Positions 7,902-16,721 of a stretch of 64,000 nucleotides of DNA are shown in pieces; within the stretch, counting starts at the first letter, position 1; every line of letters starts with the position of its first letter. A model generated the notes under the pieces. It had not been told where the DNA came from and searched no databases. It saw only the letters and a list, made by a program, of their open reading frames with translations. The stretch is from the NCBI GenBank assembly GCA_963842575.1, contig CAWJGS010000005.1, forward strand, positions 101,739-165,738, given 5' to 3'. Both the position numbers and the translations under genes were made by a program. The stretch comes from JACDER01 sp963842575. Lineage in GTDB: Bacteria > Actinomycetota > Thermoleophilia > Gaiellales > Gaiellaceae.

Positions 7902-8299
7902 CGAAGGCCGACCTCCTGTTCGAACGCGGTGCGGCATTCCTCGAGGAGCTGTCGCGCAAGGCGTCTGCTAACGGCGGCTTCGTGGCGAAGCTGGTCGAGC
8001 CGCTGGGTGAAGACGCAGCCTTCCTGCGCAAGATGAAGCCGACCCTCGTCCTGGCCCGGCTGCGGGGCGAGGCGCCCACGAACGGACCCACGAACGGTAA
8101 CGTCGCGCCGACGATGCAGCCCCCGCCCCCCGTGCCCGAGCCAGCGCCGGAGCCGAAGCCGCCGGAGCAGAAGAAGCCGAAGAAGAAAACGGGAGGCGGC
8201 GGCATCAATCCCATCGCCGTCGCGGCGGGCGCATTGGTCGCCGGCATCCTCGTCGCCAAGTTCGTCGACTGGAGAGGACATGCCCATCCAAGGTTCTGA
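7898..8299 (+). CDS. hypothetical protein with Pro/Lys-rich linker and C-terminal membrane helix
   Basis: 133 residues from ATG 7898. The helical N-terminus is LLFERGAAFLEELSRKASAN, followed by a proline/glutamate/lysine-rich linker (PPPPVPEPAPEPKPPEQKKP) and one hydrophobic segment INPIAVAAGALVAGILVAKF near the C-terminus. No family recognised. Probably a tail-anchored inner-membrane protein. It overlaps the upstream small gene (ATGA) and the downstream holin-X gene by 20 bases, so all are one transcript. Confidence 0.7.
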   Translation: MTKADLLFERGAAFLEELSRKASANGGFVAKLVEPLGEDAAFLRKMKPTLVLARLRGEAPTNGPTNGNVAPTMQPPPPVPEPAPEPKPPEQKKPKKKTGGGGINPIAVAAGALVAGILVAKFVDWRGHAHPRF

Positions 8300-8672
8300 G
8301 CCGGCCGGGCTCGGCGAGTCCGCCAAGCAGATCGCCGAGCACGCGAGCGCGCTCGCCCGGCTCGAGCTGCGCCTGGCCGCGCTCGAGCTCAGCCGGAAGG
8401 GGAAGGTCTTCGCCGTGGGGATCGCGCTCGCCCTCGCGGCGCTCCTCCTCCTGCTCTACGCCCTGGGATTCGGGCTCGCCGCGATCGCCGCCGCGATCCC
8501 GCTCGACACCTGGGCCTCGCTCCTGATCGTCACCGTGGGCCTCTTGGTCGTCATCGCGATCCTCGGATTCCTCGCCGTGTCGTCCTTCAAGAAGGCCACG
8601 CCGCCCGTGCCGAACCAGGCGATCGAGGAGGCGAAGCTGACCACCGAGGCGATCAAGGCCGGACATGGCTGA
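8280..8672 (+). CDS. putative actinobacterial holin-X (DUF1469 / phage holin superfamily) membrane protein
   Basis: 130 residues. Amphipathic N-terminus LGESAKQIAEHASALARLEL, then two strong membrane helices: VGIALALAALLLLLYALGFG and LLIVTVGLLVVIAILGFLAV. This is the layout of DUF1469/holin-X proteins, which are chromosomal and not lytic as far as known. The TGA overlaps the next ATG by 8 bases (ATGGCTGA). Confidence 0.83.
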   Translation: MPIQGSEPAGLGESAKQIAEHASALARLELRLAALELSRKGKVFAVGIALALAALLLLLYALGFGLAAIAAAIPLDTWASLLIVTVGLLVVIAILGFLAVSSFKKATPPVPNQAIEEAKLTTEAIKAGHG

Positions 8673-8892
8673 GCCCGAGCCGCAGACACCGGAGTCGGTC
8701 CGACGCGAGATCGAGCTCGAGCGCGAGCAGCTCGCCGGCGCGGTCGACTCGCTGCGGACGGCGGCGAGGTCGAGCGTCAACGTCCCGGTGCTGGCCGCGG
8801 CCGCGTTCGGCGCCGGGTTCTTCCTCGCGGGCGGGATCGGCGCGACCGTGCGGCTGATGTTCAGGCGCGGGCGCGAGCACCCGCGCGACTGA
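8665..8892 (+). CDS. DUF3618 domain protein
   Basis: 75 residues. TPESVRREIELEREQLAGAV then DSLR is the DUF3618 signature, followed by a single hydrophobic helix VPVLAAAAFGAGFFLAGGIG. DUF3618 proteins regularly accompany holin-X genes in actinobacteria and are thought to be small membrane-associated partners. Last gene of the micro-operon. A strong hairpin begins 30 bases after its stop. Confidence 0.85.
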   Translation: MAEPEPQTPESVRREIELEREQLAGAVDSLRTAARSSVNVPVLAAAAFGAGFFLAGGIGATVRLMFRRGREHPRD

Positions 8893-8921
8893 ATCCTCGT
8901 AGCGCGCTCCGGAAAAGGGAG

Positions 8922-8954
8922 GCCACCCGGCGTGCTGCGGTCACGCCGGGCGGC
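8922..8954 (+). terminator. strong hairpin between convergent genes
   Basis: CCCGGCGTG (8926-8934) pairs perfectly with CACGCCGGG (8942-8950) around a 7-base loop. The stem extends past one mismatch by GCC/GGC (8922-8924 with 8952-8954). TCTTCT follows on the plus strand. It sits between the ends of the DUF3618 gene and the convergent cupredoxin gene, so it can serve both directions. Confidence 0.75.
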
Positions 8955-8975
8955 TCTTCTCCTCGGCCTCGCGGC

Positions 8976-9694
8976 TTATGAGGCCTTGAAGCTTCCCTTC
9001 ATGACAGTCGGATGGGAATCGCAGCGAAAGCGGTACGTGCCTTTCTTGAACTTGACCTTCCAGGTCGCCTTCTGCTTCTTGCCGACAACGGTCTTCTTGT
9101 TCACGCCCTTGCCGGTGACGTGGAAGTTGTGGATGGCGGACTTGTCCGTGATGGAGATGGTGTAGGTCCTCCCGGCGTGCACCTTGCGGACGGTCTTGCG
9201 GGCGCCGTCCTTCAGCGAGATGGTGAAGCCAGGGCCAACCGTGCCCTTGAGCTTCGTCCCCTTCGCGAACCCGGAGGGCGGCGGCGGGGGCGGCGGCGGG
9301 GGCGGCGGGGGGGTTCGATCGTCGCGGTCCCCACGGCGAAGTCGCCCTTCATCTGGGTTGCGTGGGCGTCGCACTGGAAGTGGTAGACGCCGTCGATGAA
9401 CGTGACCGTCCAGGTCACGTCGCCCGTGTCCTCGACCGAGGTGGCCTCCTGCACGTTCGGGCCCTCGAGATGGAAGTTGTGCTCCACTCCCTGGTCGACA
9501 ACGTGCACGTCGTAGGTCCCCGTATCGAGGTGCCTGACGTTGGCGCCGTTCGCGTCCTTGAGCGTGATGGTGAACCCCGGGCCGACGGAGGCCTGGAGAA
9601 TGGGATTGGCTGCGGCCGAGCCGGACGGCAGGAGGAACACGAGCATCGCCGTGGCAGCGGCCACCAGTGTCAGTGGAATCAGTAGTCGTCGCAT
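8976..9694 (-). CDS. secreted protein with two cupredoxin-like domains joined by a polyproline linker (frameshift in G7 run at 9307-9313)
   Basis: Start ATG 9694 gives a signal peptide (MRRLLIPLTLVAAATAMLVF...). Domain 1 has VGPGFTITLKDANGANVRHL, VEHNFHLEGPNV and YHFQCDAHATQMKGDF. Domain 2 repeats the pattern: VGPGFTISLKDGARKTVRKV, IHNFHVTGKGV and YRFRCDSHPTVMKGSF. His, Cys, His and Met sit where plastocyanin-like type-1 copper sites have ligands. The domains are in different frames; one extra base in the run at 9307-9313 turns the Arg/Pro linker into about 12 prolines and joins them. Likely an extracellular copper or electron-carrier protein; copper binding is inferred. Confidence 0.82.
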
Positions 9695-9750
9695 AGACCC
9701 AGGGTACGCGGACCTGTACCGATCGGATTGTCTGTTCTAGACTCGCTTGG

Positions 9751-10164
9751 GTGCGTATAGGTAAGAACACAAAGATTGAGCTGATCAAGACCATCCCTCT
9801 CTTCGCGCGGCTGTCGCGCAAGGAGCTGGCCGAGGTCGCTGCGCTCGCGGACGAAATCGACTTTCCCGGCGGCAAGGAGATCATCCGGGAGGGCGAGCGC
9901 GGGCGCGAGTTCTTCGTGCTGCTGGATGGCGGCGCGGACGTGATCCGCAGCGGTCAGCGCATCGCGCACCTCGCGAAGGGCGACTTCGTCGGCGAGATCG
10001 CGGTCATTGCGCGCGTCCCACGGAATGCGACCGTCAAGACGACGGAGCCCACGCGGGCGCTCGTCGTCACCGATCAGGCGCTCAGGAGCCTGCTCCGGCG
10101 GATGCCCGACATGCAGCTGAAGGTGCTCCAGGCGGTCGCCGAGCGCGTGGTCGCGTCGCACTAA
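9751..10164 (+). CDS. cyclic nucleotide-binding domain protein
   Basis: 137 residues from GTG at 9751. A single cNMP-binding beta-roll: LIKTIPLFARLSRKELAEVA, then EGERGREFFVLLDGGADVIR, with the phosphate-binding cassette GDFVGEIAVIARVPRNATVK (FVGE-x10-RNAT, close to the FGE...R-x-A consensus). No DNA-binding domain follows, so it is a stand-alone sensor or partner subunit rather than a Crp-type regulator. Its TAA overlaps the pheT stop (CTAA). Confidence 0.85.
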   Translation: MRIGKNTKIELIKTIPLFARLSRKELAEVAALADEIDFPGGKEIIREGERGREFFVLLDGGADVIRSGQRIAHLAKGDFVGEIAVIARVPRNATVKTTEPTRALVVTDQALRSLLRRMPDMQLKVLQAVAERVVASH

Positions 10165-12449
10165 CCCGTTCTCAGCTCGGCGCCGAACCGCTCACGCAGG
10201 GCGTCTACGATGCGCTGCCGCAGGACGGCCGCGTCCTCGTCCGAGAGCGTCCGCTCGGGCGACTGGAACTCGACGGAGAAGGCGAGCGACTTGCGCCCCT
10301 CCCCCACCTGCGGCCCGTGGTAGACGTCGAACACGCGCATCTCGCGAAGCTCGTGCCCGACGGCCGCGCGCGACACGTCCACGAGGTCGGCCGCCGGAAC
10401 GTCCTCTGGGACGATGAAAGCGAGATCCTGGCGGACGGCCGGGTACGTGCTGACGTCCGCGTAGCGGACGGGATCGCGCGCATCGGCCAGGAGCAGCTCG
10501 AGGTCGAATTCGAAGGCGCCCCAGTTGCCGTCCAGAACGGCGGGATGGACCTCGCCGAAGACACCCGCCTCGGTGCGCGCGGCCTTGCCGGGATGAAGGA
10601 GCGCGTGCTCGCCGGGGGCGATGAGCGGCGTCGCCTTGAGCGCGCCGTAGATCGCCTCCACGACTCCCTTCACGGCCGAGAACCCTCCCTCGACGATCCC
10701 GGCCACGTGCAGCGGCTCGTCCGGTAGCTCGTTCCCCTTGGGCAGGTAGACGTGCGCGACCTCGAACAGGGCAACGTTCCGGTTCCCCACATCGGCGTTG
10801 CGGCGGGCGAAGTCGACGAGGCTGGGGAGCAGCTCGGTGCGGAGGACGGCGAGCTCGATCGAGATCGGCTCCTCGAGCGCGATTGCGTCCGGGTCGGCAT
10901 CGTCGAGCCGCAGGGACGGCGTCACGGTCTCGTTGAAGCCGAGACCGACGAGGACGTCCTCCAGCCGGCGGCGCAGTCGCTGCTCGCGGCTCAGCCGGCC
11001 CGTCATCGCGCGCCGGAGCGGCAACGTGAAGGGCACGTCGGCAAGGACGAAGCGGGCGACTTCCTCGACGAGGTCGATCTCGCGCGTCAGGTCGCGAGCG
11101 CGCCACGTCGGGACGCGGTAGGCGCTGCCCTCGAGCTCGCAGCCGAGACGTTCGAGGGTCTCCTCCTGCTCCCCGCGGGCGACCTCCATCCCGATCACCG
11201 CGTCCGCCTTCTCCGGACGGTACGGGACGAGCGGCCGGTCGGGCAGCTCGCCCTGGACGTCGGTGTGTCCGGTCCAGCGTGCGCCCGTGAGCTCGACAAT
11301 GAGCTCGGTCGCCATCGCCGCGGCCTGCTCGGCCAGGTACGGGTCGACGCCCTTCTCCCAGCGATTGGAGCCCTCCGTGCGCAGCCGCATCCGCTCGGAG
11401 CTGCGCCAGATCCCGACCGGCTCGAAGTTCGCCGCTTCGAGCAGGACGCTCGTGGTCGAGTCGGATACCTCGGTCTCCTCGCCGCCCATGATCCCGGCCA
11501 GCGCGATCCCGCGCTCCGCGTCGGCGATGAGGAGATCGGTCGGGTCGAGCTTGCGCAGCTCGTCGTCGAGCGTGCGGATCTCCTCGCCCGGGTGCGCCCG
11601 GCGAACGACCACGCGGCTCTCCGCCAGCGTCGAGAAGTCGAAGGCGTGCAGCGGGTTGCCGAGGGCGAGCATGACGTAGTTCGTCACGTCGACGACGTTC
11701 GAGATCGGGCGCATCCCGGCCGCCGTGAGCCGAGCGCGCATCCAGGGAGGCGAGGGGCCGATCTCGACGTCGCGGAAGAGGCGGCCGATGTAGCGCGGGC
11801 AGCCCTCCAGATCCTCGATCCGGACGTCCACCGGTTCGTCGCCGACCTGCTCCGGATCGTTGCCCGGCGGCGGAGCGAGGTCGAGGCGGAGCAGGGCGGC
11901 GATGTCGCGCGCCACGCCGTAGACCGAGAGGAGATCGACGCGGTTGTTCGTCACCTCCAAGCCGATGACCGTCTCGCCGAGCGGAAGGACGTCGGAAAGG
12001 GGCGCGCCCGGCTCGCCGGCGGGGAGAACGAGGATTCCGCTGTGGTCAGGCCCGAGCTCCAGCTCGCGCTCCGAGAGGATCATCCCCTCGGAGACCTGGC
12101 CGCGGAGCTTGGCGCGCTCGAGCTTCGTCCCGCCCGGCAGCACCGCCCCGGGAAGCGCTACCGCGACGGTCGCGCCCGTGCCGAAGTTCCAGGCACCGCA
12201 CACGATCTGGACCGGCTCCCCTTCGCCCACGTCCACGCGGCAGAGCTGCAGCCGGTCGGCGTTCGGATGCTTGCCCGCCTCGAGCACGTGGCCCACGCGG
12301 TAGAGCCCGAGGTTCCCGTCGACGTCGGGGACACCGATCCGCTCGACGTTCTCCACCACGCCGATGGAGACGTCGATGCGCGAGACGAGCTCGTCGAGCG
12401 GCAGCTCCGGTCGGACGTACTCGTGCAGCCAGCTGAGCGGGATCTTCAT
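10161..12449 (-). CDS. pheT: phenylalanine--tRNA ligase beta subunit
   Basis: 762 residues from ATG 12449 (MKIPLSWLHEYVRPELPLDE). The N-terminal tRNA-binding OB domain contains GKHPNADRLQLCRVDVGEGE. The B3/4 editing region, B5 domain (around RPEKADAVIGMEVARGEQEE) and the catalytic-like core follow. The protein ends with a ferredoxin-like anticodon-binding domain (PAVRQDLAFIVPEDVPAADL). Length is usual for bacterial PheT. It works as an alpha2-beta2 enzyme with PheS, whose stop lies 2 bases upstream of this start. Confidence 0.96.
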   Translation of the reverse strand: MKIPLSWLHEYVRPELPLDELVSRIDVSIGVVENVERIGVPDVDGNLGLYRVGHVLEAGKHPNADRLQLCRVDVGEGEPVQIVCGAWNFGTGATVAVALPGAVLPGGTKLERAKLRGQVSEGMILSERELELGPDHSGILVLPAGEPGAPLSDVLPLGETVIGLEVTNNRVDLLSVYGVARDIAALLRLDLAPPPGNDPEQVGDEPVDVRIEDLEGCPRYIGRLFRDVEIGPSPPWMRARLTAAGMRPISNVVDVTNYVMLALGNPLHAFDFSTLAESRVVVRRAHPGEEIRTLDDELRKLDPTDLLIADAERGIALAGIMGGEETEVSDSTTSVLLEAANFEPVGIWRSSERMRLRTEGSNRWEKGVDPYLAEQAAAMATELIVELTGARWTGHTDVQGELPDRPLVPYRPEKADAVIGMEVARGEQEETLERLGCELEGSAYRVPTWRARDLTREIDLVEEVARFVLADVPFTLPLRRAMTGRLSREQRLRRRLEDVLVGLGFNETVTPSLRLDDADPDAIALEEPISIELAVLRTELLPSLVDFARRNADVGNRNVALFEVAHVYLPKGNELPDEPLHVAGIVEGGFSAVKGVVEAIYGALKATPLIAPGEHALLHPGKAARTEAGVFGEVHPAVLDGNWGAFEFDLELLLADARDPVRYADVSTYPAVRQDLAFIVPEDVPAADLVDVSRAAVGHELREMRVFDVYHGPQVGEGRKSLAFSVEFQSPERTLSDEDAAVLRQRIVDALRERFGAELRTG

Positions 12450-12451
12450 GC

Positions 12452-13447
12452 CTAGAACTGCCTGAGGACTCGGAGGTCGTTTTCCCAGAACGGGCGGATC
12501 TCGGTGATGTCGTAGCGGAGCTGGGCCGCCCGCTCGAGGCCGCAGCCGAAAGCGAAGCCGCTCCACTCCTCCGGGTCGATCCCGACGTTCTCGAACACCT
12601 GCGGGTCGACCATCCCGGCGCCCCCCAGCTCGATCCAGCCGGTGAACTTGCACATGCGGCAGCCCTCGAAGTTGCAGTTCGGGCAGGAGACATCGGGCTC
12701 GATGGACGGCTCGGTGAAGGGGAAGTTGTGCGTGCGGAAGCGCACCTCGCGGTCGTCGCCGAAGAGCACGCGCATGACGTGCAGAAGCGTCCCCTTGAGA
12801 TCGGTGAGCGTGATGCCGCGGTCGACGGCGAGGCCTTCGAACTGGTGGAAGATGGGGAAGCGCGTGGGCGTGACCTCGTCGCGGCGGTAAACGCGGCCGA
12901 TCGAGACCATGTAGATCGGGGGCTCCTTCGCCTCCATCGTGTGGATCTGCGACGGCGAGGTCTCGGTCCGGAGCAGACGCTCCGGGTCGATGAAGAAGGT
13001 GTCGCGCGGCGAACGGGTCGGATGCGCCGGCGGAAACGCGAGCTGGTCGAAGTTGTAGTGCGGGGTCTCGACCTCGCGGTCGTCGACGATGTCGTAGCCG
13101 AGGCCGAGGAACGCGTCCTCGACGAGCCGGCGGATGTGGGTCGTCGGATGGAGGGACCCGATCCGGCGCTCGTCGCCGGGAAGGGTGACGTCGACGCGCT
13201 CCTCACGGAGCCGGCGGTCGAGCTCGGCGCGCTCCAGCGCCCGCCGCCGCGCCTCGACCTCTGCCTCCAGACGTTCGCGGATCGGGTTCAGGAGCATCCC
13301 GGTCTCGCGGTCGCGGACGTCGCGGAGCGCCTGGGCGAGCTCGCTCTTGCGGCCCAGGTAGCGCACGCGCGCATCCTCGAGCTCTTCGAGGGTCGAAGAG
13401 CCCGAAATCGCGCTCATAGCCTCAGATTCGAGGGCTTTCGCGTCCAT
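12452..13447 (-). CDS. pheS: phenylalanine--tRNA ligase alpha subunit
   Basis: 331 residues. Class II aminoacyl-tRNA synthetase core: HPTTHIRRLVEDAFLGLGYD, FFIDPERLLRTETSPSQIHT (motif 2 entry), FHQFEGLAVDRGI and GCGLERAAQLRYDITEIRPF (motif 3). An N-terminal coiled-coil for tRNA contact is present. Around residues 260-275 a four-cysteine cluster CPNCNFEGCRMC looks like a zinc ribbon insert seen in some PheS proteins. First gene of pheST. The mRNA leader is short and shows no obvious T-box. Confidence 0.96.
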   Translation of the reverse strand: MDAKALESEAMSAISGSSTLEELEDARVRYLGRKSELAQALRDVRDRETGMLLNPIRERLEAEVEARRRALERAELDRRLREERVDVTLPGDERRIGSLHPTTHIRRLVEDAFLGLGYDIVDDREVETPHYNFDQLAFPPAHPTRSPRDTFFIDPERLLRTETSPSQIHTMEAKEPPIYMVSIGRVYRRDEVTPTRFPIFHQFEGLAVDRGITLTDLKGTLLHVMRVLFGDDREVRFRTHNFPFTEPSIEPDVSCPNCNFEGCRMCKFTGWIELGGAGMVDPQVFENVGIDPEEWSGFAFGCGLERAAQLRYDITEIRPFWENDLRVLRQF

Positions 13448-13544
13448 CGAGCGAATGTATCATCGGCCCCTTCCAGCCACCGATCGTTCGGGGCCACCAG
13501 CCTCCTCCCCACTGCGATCGTATCGAGGAAGAGCGCACACGTCT

Positions 13545-14285
13545 GTGCCGACAGAGAGCCGAAATAGCACACCGCCGCGCGGCTCCTACGACGCGATCGC
13601 GGGCCTGTACGACGCGTGGAGCCGCAGCGTCCGCGAGGACATCGACTTCTACGTGGACGAGGCGAAGCGCTCGGGAGGGCCGGTCCTCGAGCTGGGGGTC
13701 GGCACCGGCCGGATCGCCATCCCGATCGCGCAAGCGGGCGTGGACGTGATCGGCGTCGACGCGTCGGAGGGAATGCTCGCCGTCGCGCGGGCGGCCGCCG
13801 CCGAGGCCGGCGTGACCGAGCGCCTCGACCTGCGGCGCGGCGACATCCGCAAGCCGCCCGCCGGCACCGGAGCGCCGCTCGTGATCTGCCCTTTCCGCTC
13901 GCTCCTGCACCTCCAGTCCGACCCGGAGCGGATCAGCACACTCACCGCCGTTCACGATCTCCTCCCACCGGGCGGCCGCTTCGTCTTCGACGTCTTCACC
14001 CCGGCGCAGGACGACATCGACGAGACCCACGGCCGCTGGCTGGAGCGCGAGCCGGGCATCTTCGAGCGCGCCGACTGGGACACCGCCACGCGGACGCTCA
14101 CACTCTCCGTCAGAGGGCCCTCAGGTGCCACCACCATGGCGCTCGCGTGGCTTTCCCCAGTGGAGTGGCGCATGCTGCTCCAGAAGAGCGGCTTCGAGAT
14201 CGAGGTCTGCTACGGCTGGTTCGACCGCCGGCCGTTCGCCGGCGGCGAGGACAGCATCTGGGTCGCCCGGCGCCCGACCGTTTAG
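13545..14285 (+). CDS. class I SAM-dependent methyltransferase
   Basis: 246 residues from GTG 13545. A start at ATG 13455 is also open, but its extra 30 residues show no conservation pattern. The SAM-binding motif I is VLELGVGTGRIAIPIAQAGV. Motif II and post-I are VIGVDASEGMLAVARAA and LRRGDI. VHDLLPPGGRFVFDVFTP is the usual motif-IV/V strand. The substrate is unknown. Divergent from pheS; the intervening ~100 bases must carry both promoters. An 11-base-pair gap precedes the LemA gene, so they may be cotranscribed. Confidence 0.88.
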   Translation: MPTESRNSTPPRGSYDAIAGLYDAWSRSVREDIDFYVDEAKRSGGPVLELGVGTGRIAIPIAQAGVDVIGVDASEGMLAVARAAAAEAGVTERLDLRRGDIRKPPAGTGAPLVICPFRSLLHLQSDPERISTLTAVHDLLPPGGRFVFDVFTPAQDDIDETHGRWLEREPGIFERADWDTATRTLTLSVRGPSGATTMALAWLSPVEWRMLLQKSGFEIEVCYGWFDRRPFAGGEDSIWVARRPTV

Positions 14286-14295
14286 GCTCCCGCTC

Positions 14296-14850
14296 GTGAT
14301 CTGGGTCATCGTCATCGTCGTCGCCGTCGTGGCGCTCATCCTGCTGTTCCTGGTCTGGATGTACAACAGGCTCGTCCGGCTGCGGAACAGGACGCAGAAC
14401 GCGTGGGCGCAGGTCAACGTCCAGTTGCGCCGCCGCTACGACCTCATCCCCAACCTGGTGGAGTCGGTCAAGGGCTACGCAGCTCACGAGCGCGGGACGT
14501 TCGACGAGGTGACGCGCGCACGGACAGCCGCGCAGCAGGCGCAGACCGTGCCGGAGCAGGCGCAGGCGGAGAATGTGTTGACGGCGGCGATCGGCCGTCT
14601 CTTCGCGGTGGCCGAGGCCTACCCGCAGCTGCGCGCGACGGAGAACTTCCAGCAGCTGCAGGAGCAGCTGAGCGACACGGAGCAGAAGATCGCGGTCTCG
14701 CGCCAGGTCTACAACGACACGGTCCTCACGTACAACAACGGGATCCAGACGGTGCCGACGAACATCGTCGCCGGCCTCTTCCACTTCGAGCCGCGCACGT
14801 TCTTCGAGATCGAGGATCCGGTCCGGGAGGCACCACGCGTGCAGTTCTGA
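14296..14850 (+). CDS. LemA family membrane protein
   Basis: 184 residues from GTG 14296. An N-terminal membrane anchor IWVIVIVVAVVALILLFLVW is followed by the LemA core: NRTQNAWAQVNVQLRRRYDL with IPNLVESVKGYAAHE, then AYPQLRATENFQQLQEQLSD and YNDTVLTYNNGIQTVPTNIV. The body is a helical bundle on one side of the membrane. LemA is commonly encoded next to DUF2207 proteins, as here. Molecular function unresolved. Confidence 0.93.
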   Translation: MIWVIVIVVAVVALILLFLVWMYNRLVRLRNRTQNAWAQVNVQLRRRYDLIPNLVESVKGYAAHERGTFDEVTRARTAAQQAQTVPEQAQAENVLTAAIGRLFAVAEAYPQLRATENFQQLQEQLSDTEQKIAVSRQVYNDTVLTYNNGIQTVPTNIVAGLFHFEPRTFFEIEDPVREAPRVQF

Positions 14851-16721
14851 TCGCGGCCGTCGCCGCGGTCGCGCTCGTCGTCGTCCCCGCCGCGCTCGCC
14901 AAGGAGTACACGCTCCCCGCGGCGCACGTCAGCGCACGGGTGACGCCGACCGGAGCCGTGGACGTCACCGAGCGGCTCACGTTCTCCTTCGACGGCGACT
15001 TCACCGGTGCCTACCGTGACATCCCCATCCGGTCCGGCGAGACGATCGACCACGTCGGGGTAGCGGAGGGAGACGCGCTCTACGCCCCCGGGGCATCGGC
15101 CGAGCTGGGGAGCTCCGGCTCGCCCGGCACCTACGGCACCGCGCGCCTTTCGAACGCCCTGCGCATCGTGTGGCATTTCAACGCGGCCTTCGAGGACCGG
15201 ACGTTCACGGTCGCGTACCGCATCAAGGGCCTCGCCGTCGCCTACGACGACGTCGTGGACGTCAACCTGAAGGTCTGGGGCGACCAGTGGCCGGTGGGGC
15301 TCGGGGAGCTGCACGCGTCGACCTTCCTCCCGCGGAGAACCACGCTCGGCCCGTCCTATCGCGTCTGGGGGGCGCCGGAGTACGTCCGCGGTGCCGTCGG
15401 GCGCACGCCCACCCACACCAAGCTGCTCGCGATCGAGATCCCCTCGAAGCAGTTCGTCGAGCTGAGGACGGTCTTCCCCCGGCGGCTGCTCACGTCGACC
15501 TCGGGCGCGAAGGTCGTGCACGGCGACGGGCTGGAGAACATCGTCGCGGAGCAGCGGGAATCGGCAGCCTCTTTCGAATCCGACCGCCGACAGATCCAGG
15601 ACGCGAAGGATCACCCGGGGCGCACGTTCCTGATCCTGCTCGCGCTCGGAGTCGGCCCCGCTGTGCTCGTTCTGCTCGGCGTCTATCTCCTCTTCGGCCG
15701 CGAGCGCAAGACGACCTATGACCGCGAGTACGAGCAGGACCCGCCGACCGAGCTCGAGCCCGCGCTCGTGCCTCCGCTCCTGCGCGAGCGCTCGGGAGTC
15801 GGATCGAACGAGTTCACCGCCACGCTGTTCGACCTGATCCGGCGCGGGCGCTACAAGGCGACGCCGGTCACGACCGAGCACTCGACGTGGGGGGGCATGA
15901 AGAAGCAGGACGTCGCCGATCTCGAGATCGCCAAGGGCAACGGCGCCAAGCTGACGTCCTTCGAGGACGACGTCGCCGAGGTCGTCGACAGCATCGTCGC
16001 CGACAAGCCCGAGCGGCTCTCCAACTTCCGGGAGCGGATCACCGCCGACCGAACGGGGAACGCCGCGCGCTTCTCGTCCTTCAAGAAAGCCGTCGCGACG
16101 TCGATCGACCGCAGGAACTGGTACGACAACCGCGGCGCCGTCATCATCGGCGCCGGCATCGCCGTCTTCGCCGTCATCGCCGTCGTGCTGCTGGCGATCG
16201 GCATCTCAGGGTTCCGGCCGGTCGCGCCGCGCTGGACGGACATCGTCCTGATCGCGCTCGGGGGATGCGCGGTCGTGAACGCCGTCCTCCTGCTCTTCGG
16301 GGCCGCCGGCGTGCGCATGTGGCGGCGGCGCCGGCCGAAGGCCGAGGAGGAGGCCGAGCGCTGGGACGCCTTCCGCCGCTACCTGACCGACTTTCCGCGG
16401 CTCAAGGAGGCGCCGCCCGCGACGCTCGAGCTCTGGGAACGGTTCCTCGTCTACGGGATCGCGTTCGGGATCGCGGAGCGCGTGCTCCAGGGCGCGCAGC
16501 TGCACATGCCCGAGGAGCTGCACAACGCGAGCACGATCTACTGGATCAGCCCGTACGGCGACCTCGGCTCGGGGCCGAGCGCGCTGGGGATCAGCGATCT
16601 CAGCGCAGGCTTCGGGTCGGCGCTCACGCCCCCGTCGTCGAGCGGCTCCGGCGGGTCCGGCGGCGGGTTCTCGGGCGGCGGTGGCGGAGGCGGCGGCGGG
16701 GGTGGCGGCGGAGCCTGGTAG
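14847..16721 (+). CDS. DUF2207 family membrane protein with Gly-rich tail
   Basis: About 624 residues. A hydrophobic signal segment (IAAVAAVALVVVPAALAKEY) leads the secreted DUF2207 domain (VTPTGAVDVTERLTFSFDGD; GAYRDIPIRSGETIDHVGV). Membrane helices are near FLILLALGVGPAVLVLLGVY, AVIIGAGIAVFAVIAVVLLA and IVLIALGGCAVVNAVLLLFG. The C-terminus is Ser/Gly-rich (about 13 glycines before AW). The start is unclear: CTG 14847 overlaps the LemA TGA (CTGA), or ACG 14835 reads T-R-A-V-L-I, 4 bases after GGGAGG. No standard start codon is available nearby. Confidence 0.85.
   Translation: MIAAVAAVALVVVPAALAKEYTLPAAHVSARVTPTGAVDVTERLTFSFDGDFTGAYRDIPIRSGETIDHVGVAEGDALYAPGASAELGSSGSPGTYGTARLSNALRIVWHFNAAFEDRTFTVAYRIKGLAVAYDDVVDVNLKVWGDQWPVGLGELHASTFLPRRTTLGPSYRVWGAPEYVRGAVGRTPTHTKLLAIEIPSKQFVELRTVFPRRLLTSTSGAKVVHGDGLENIVAEQRESAASFESDRRQIQDAKDHPGRTFLILLALGVGPAVLVLLGVYLLFGRERKTTYDREYEQDPPTELEPALVPPLLRERSGVGSNEFTATLFDLIRRGRYKATPVTTEHSTWGGMKKQDVADLEIAKGNGAKLTSFEDDVAEVVDSIVADKPERLSNFRERITADRTGNAARFSSFKKAVATSIDRRNWYDNRGAVIIGAGIAVFAVIAVVLLAIGISGFRPVAPRWTDIVLIALGGCAVVNAVLLLFGAAGVRMWRRRRPKAEEEAERWDAFRRYLTDFPRLKEAPPATLELWERFLVYGIAFGIAERVLQGAQLHMPEELHNASTIYWISPYGDLGSGPSALGISDLSAGFGSALTPPSSSGSGGSGGGFSGGGGGGGGGGGGGAW

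Noticed and set aside
8280..8672. Holin-X gene as a sign of a prophage
   Set aside because: This family is a standard chromosomal partner of DUF3618 in actinobacteria, and no phage structural, lysis or integrase genes are nearby.
10752..12455. Long plus-strand open frames opposite pheT, and many similar frames opposite other genes
   Set aside because: Typical of GC-rich coding DNA, where the antisense frame lacks stops. Translations are rich in Arg, Asp, Leu and Val without motifs, and the minus-strand genes are certain.
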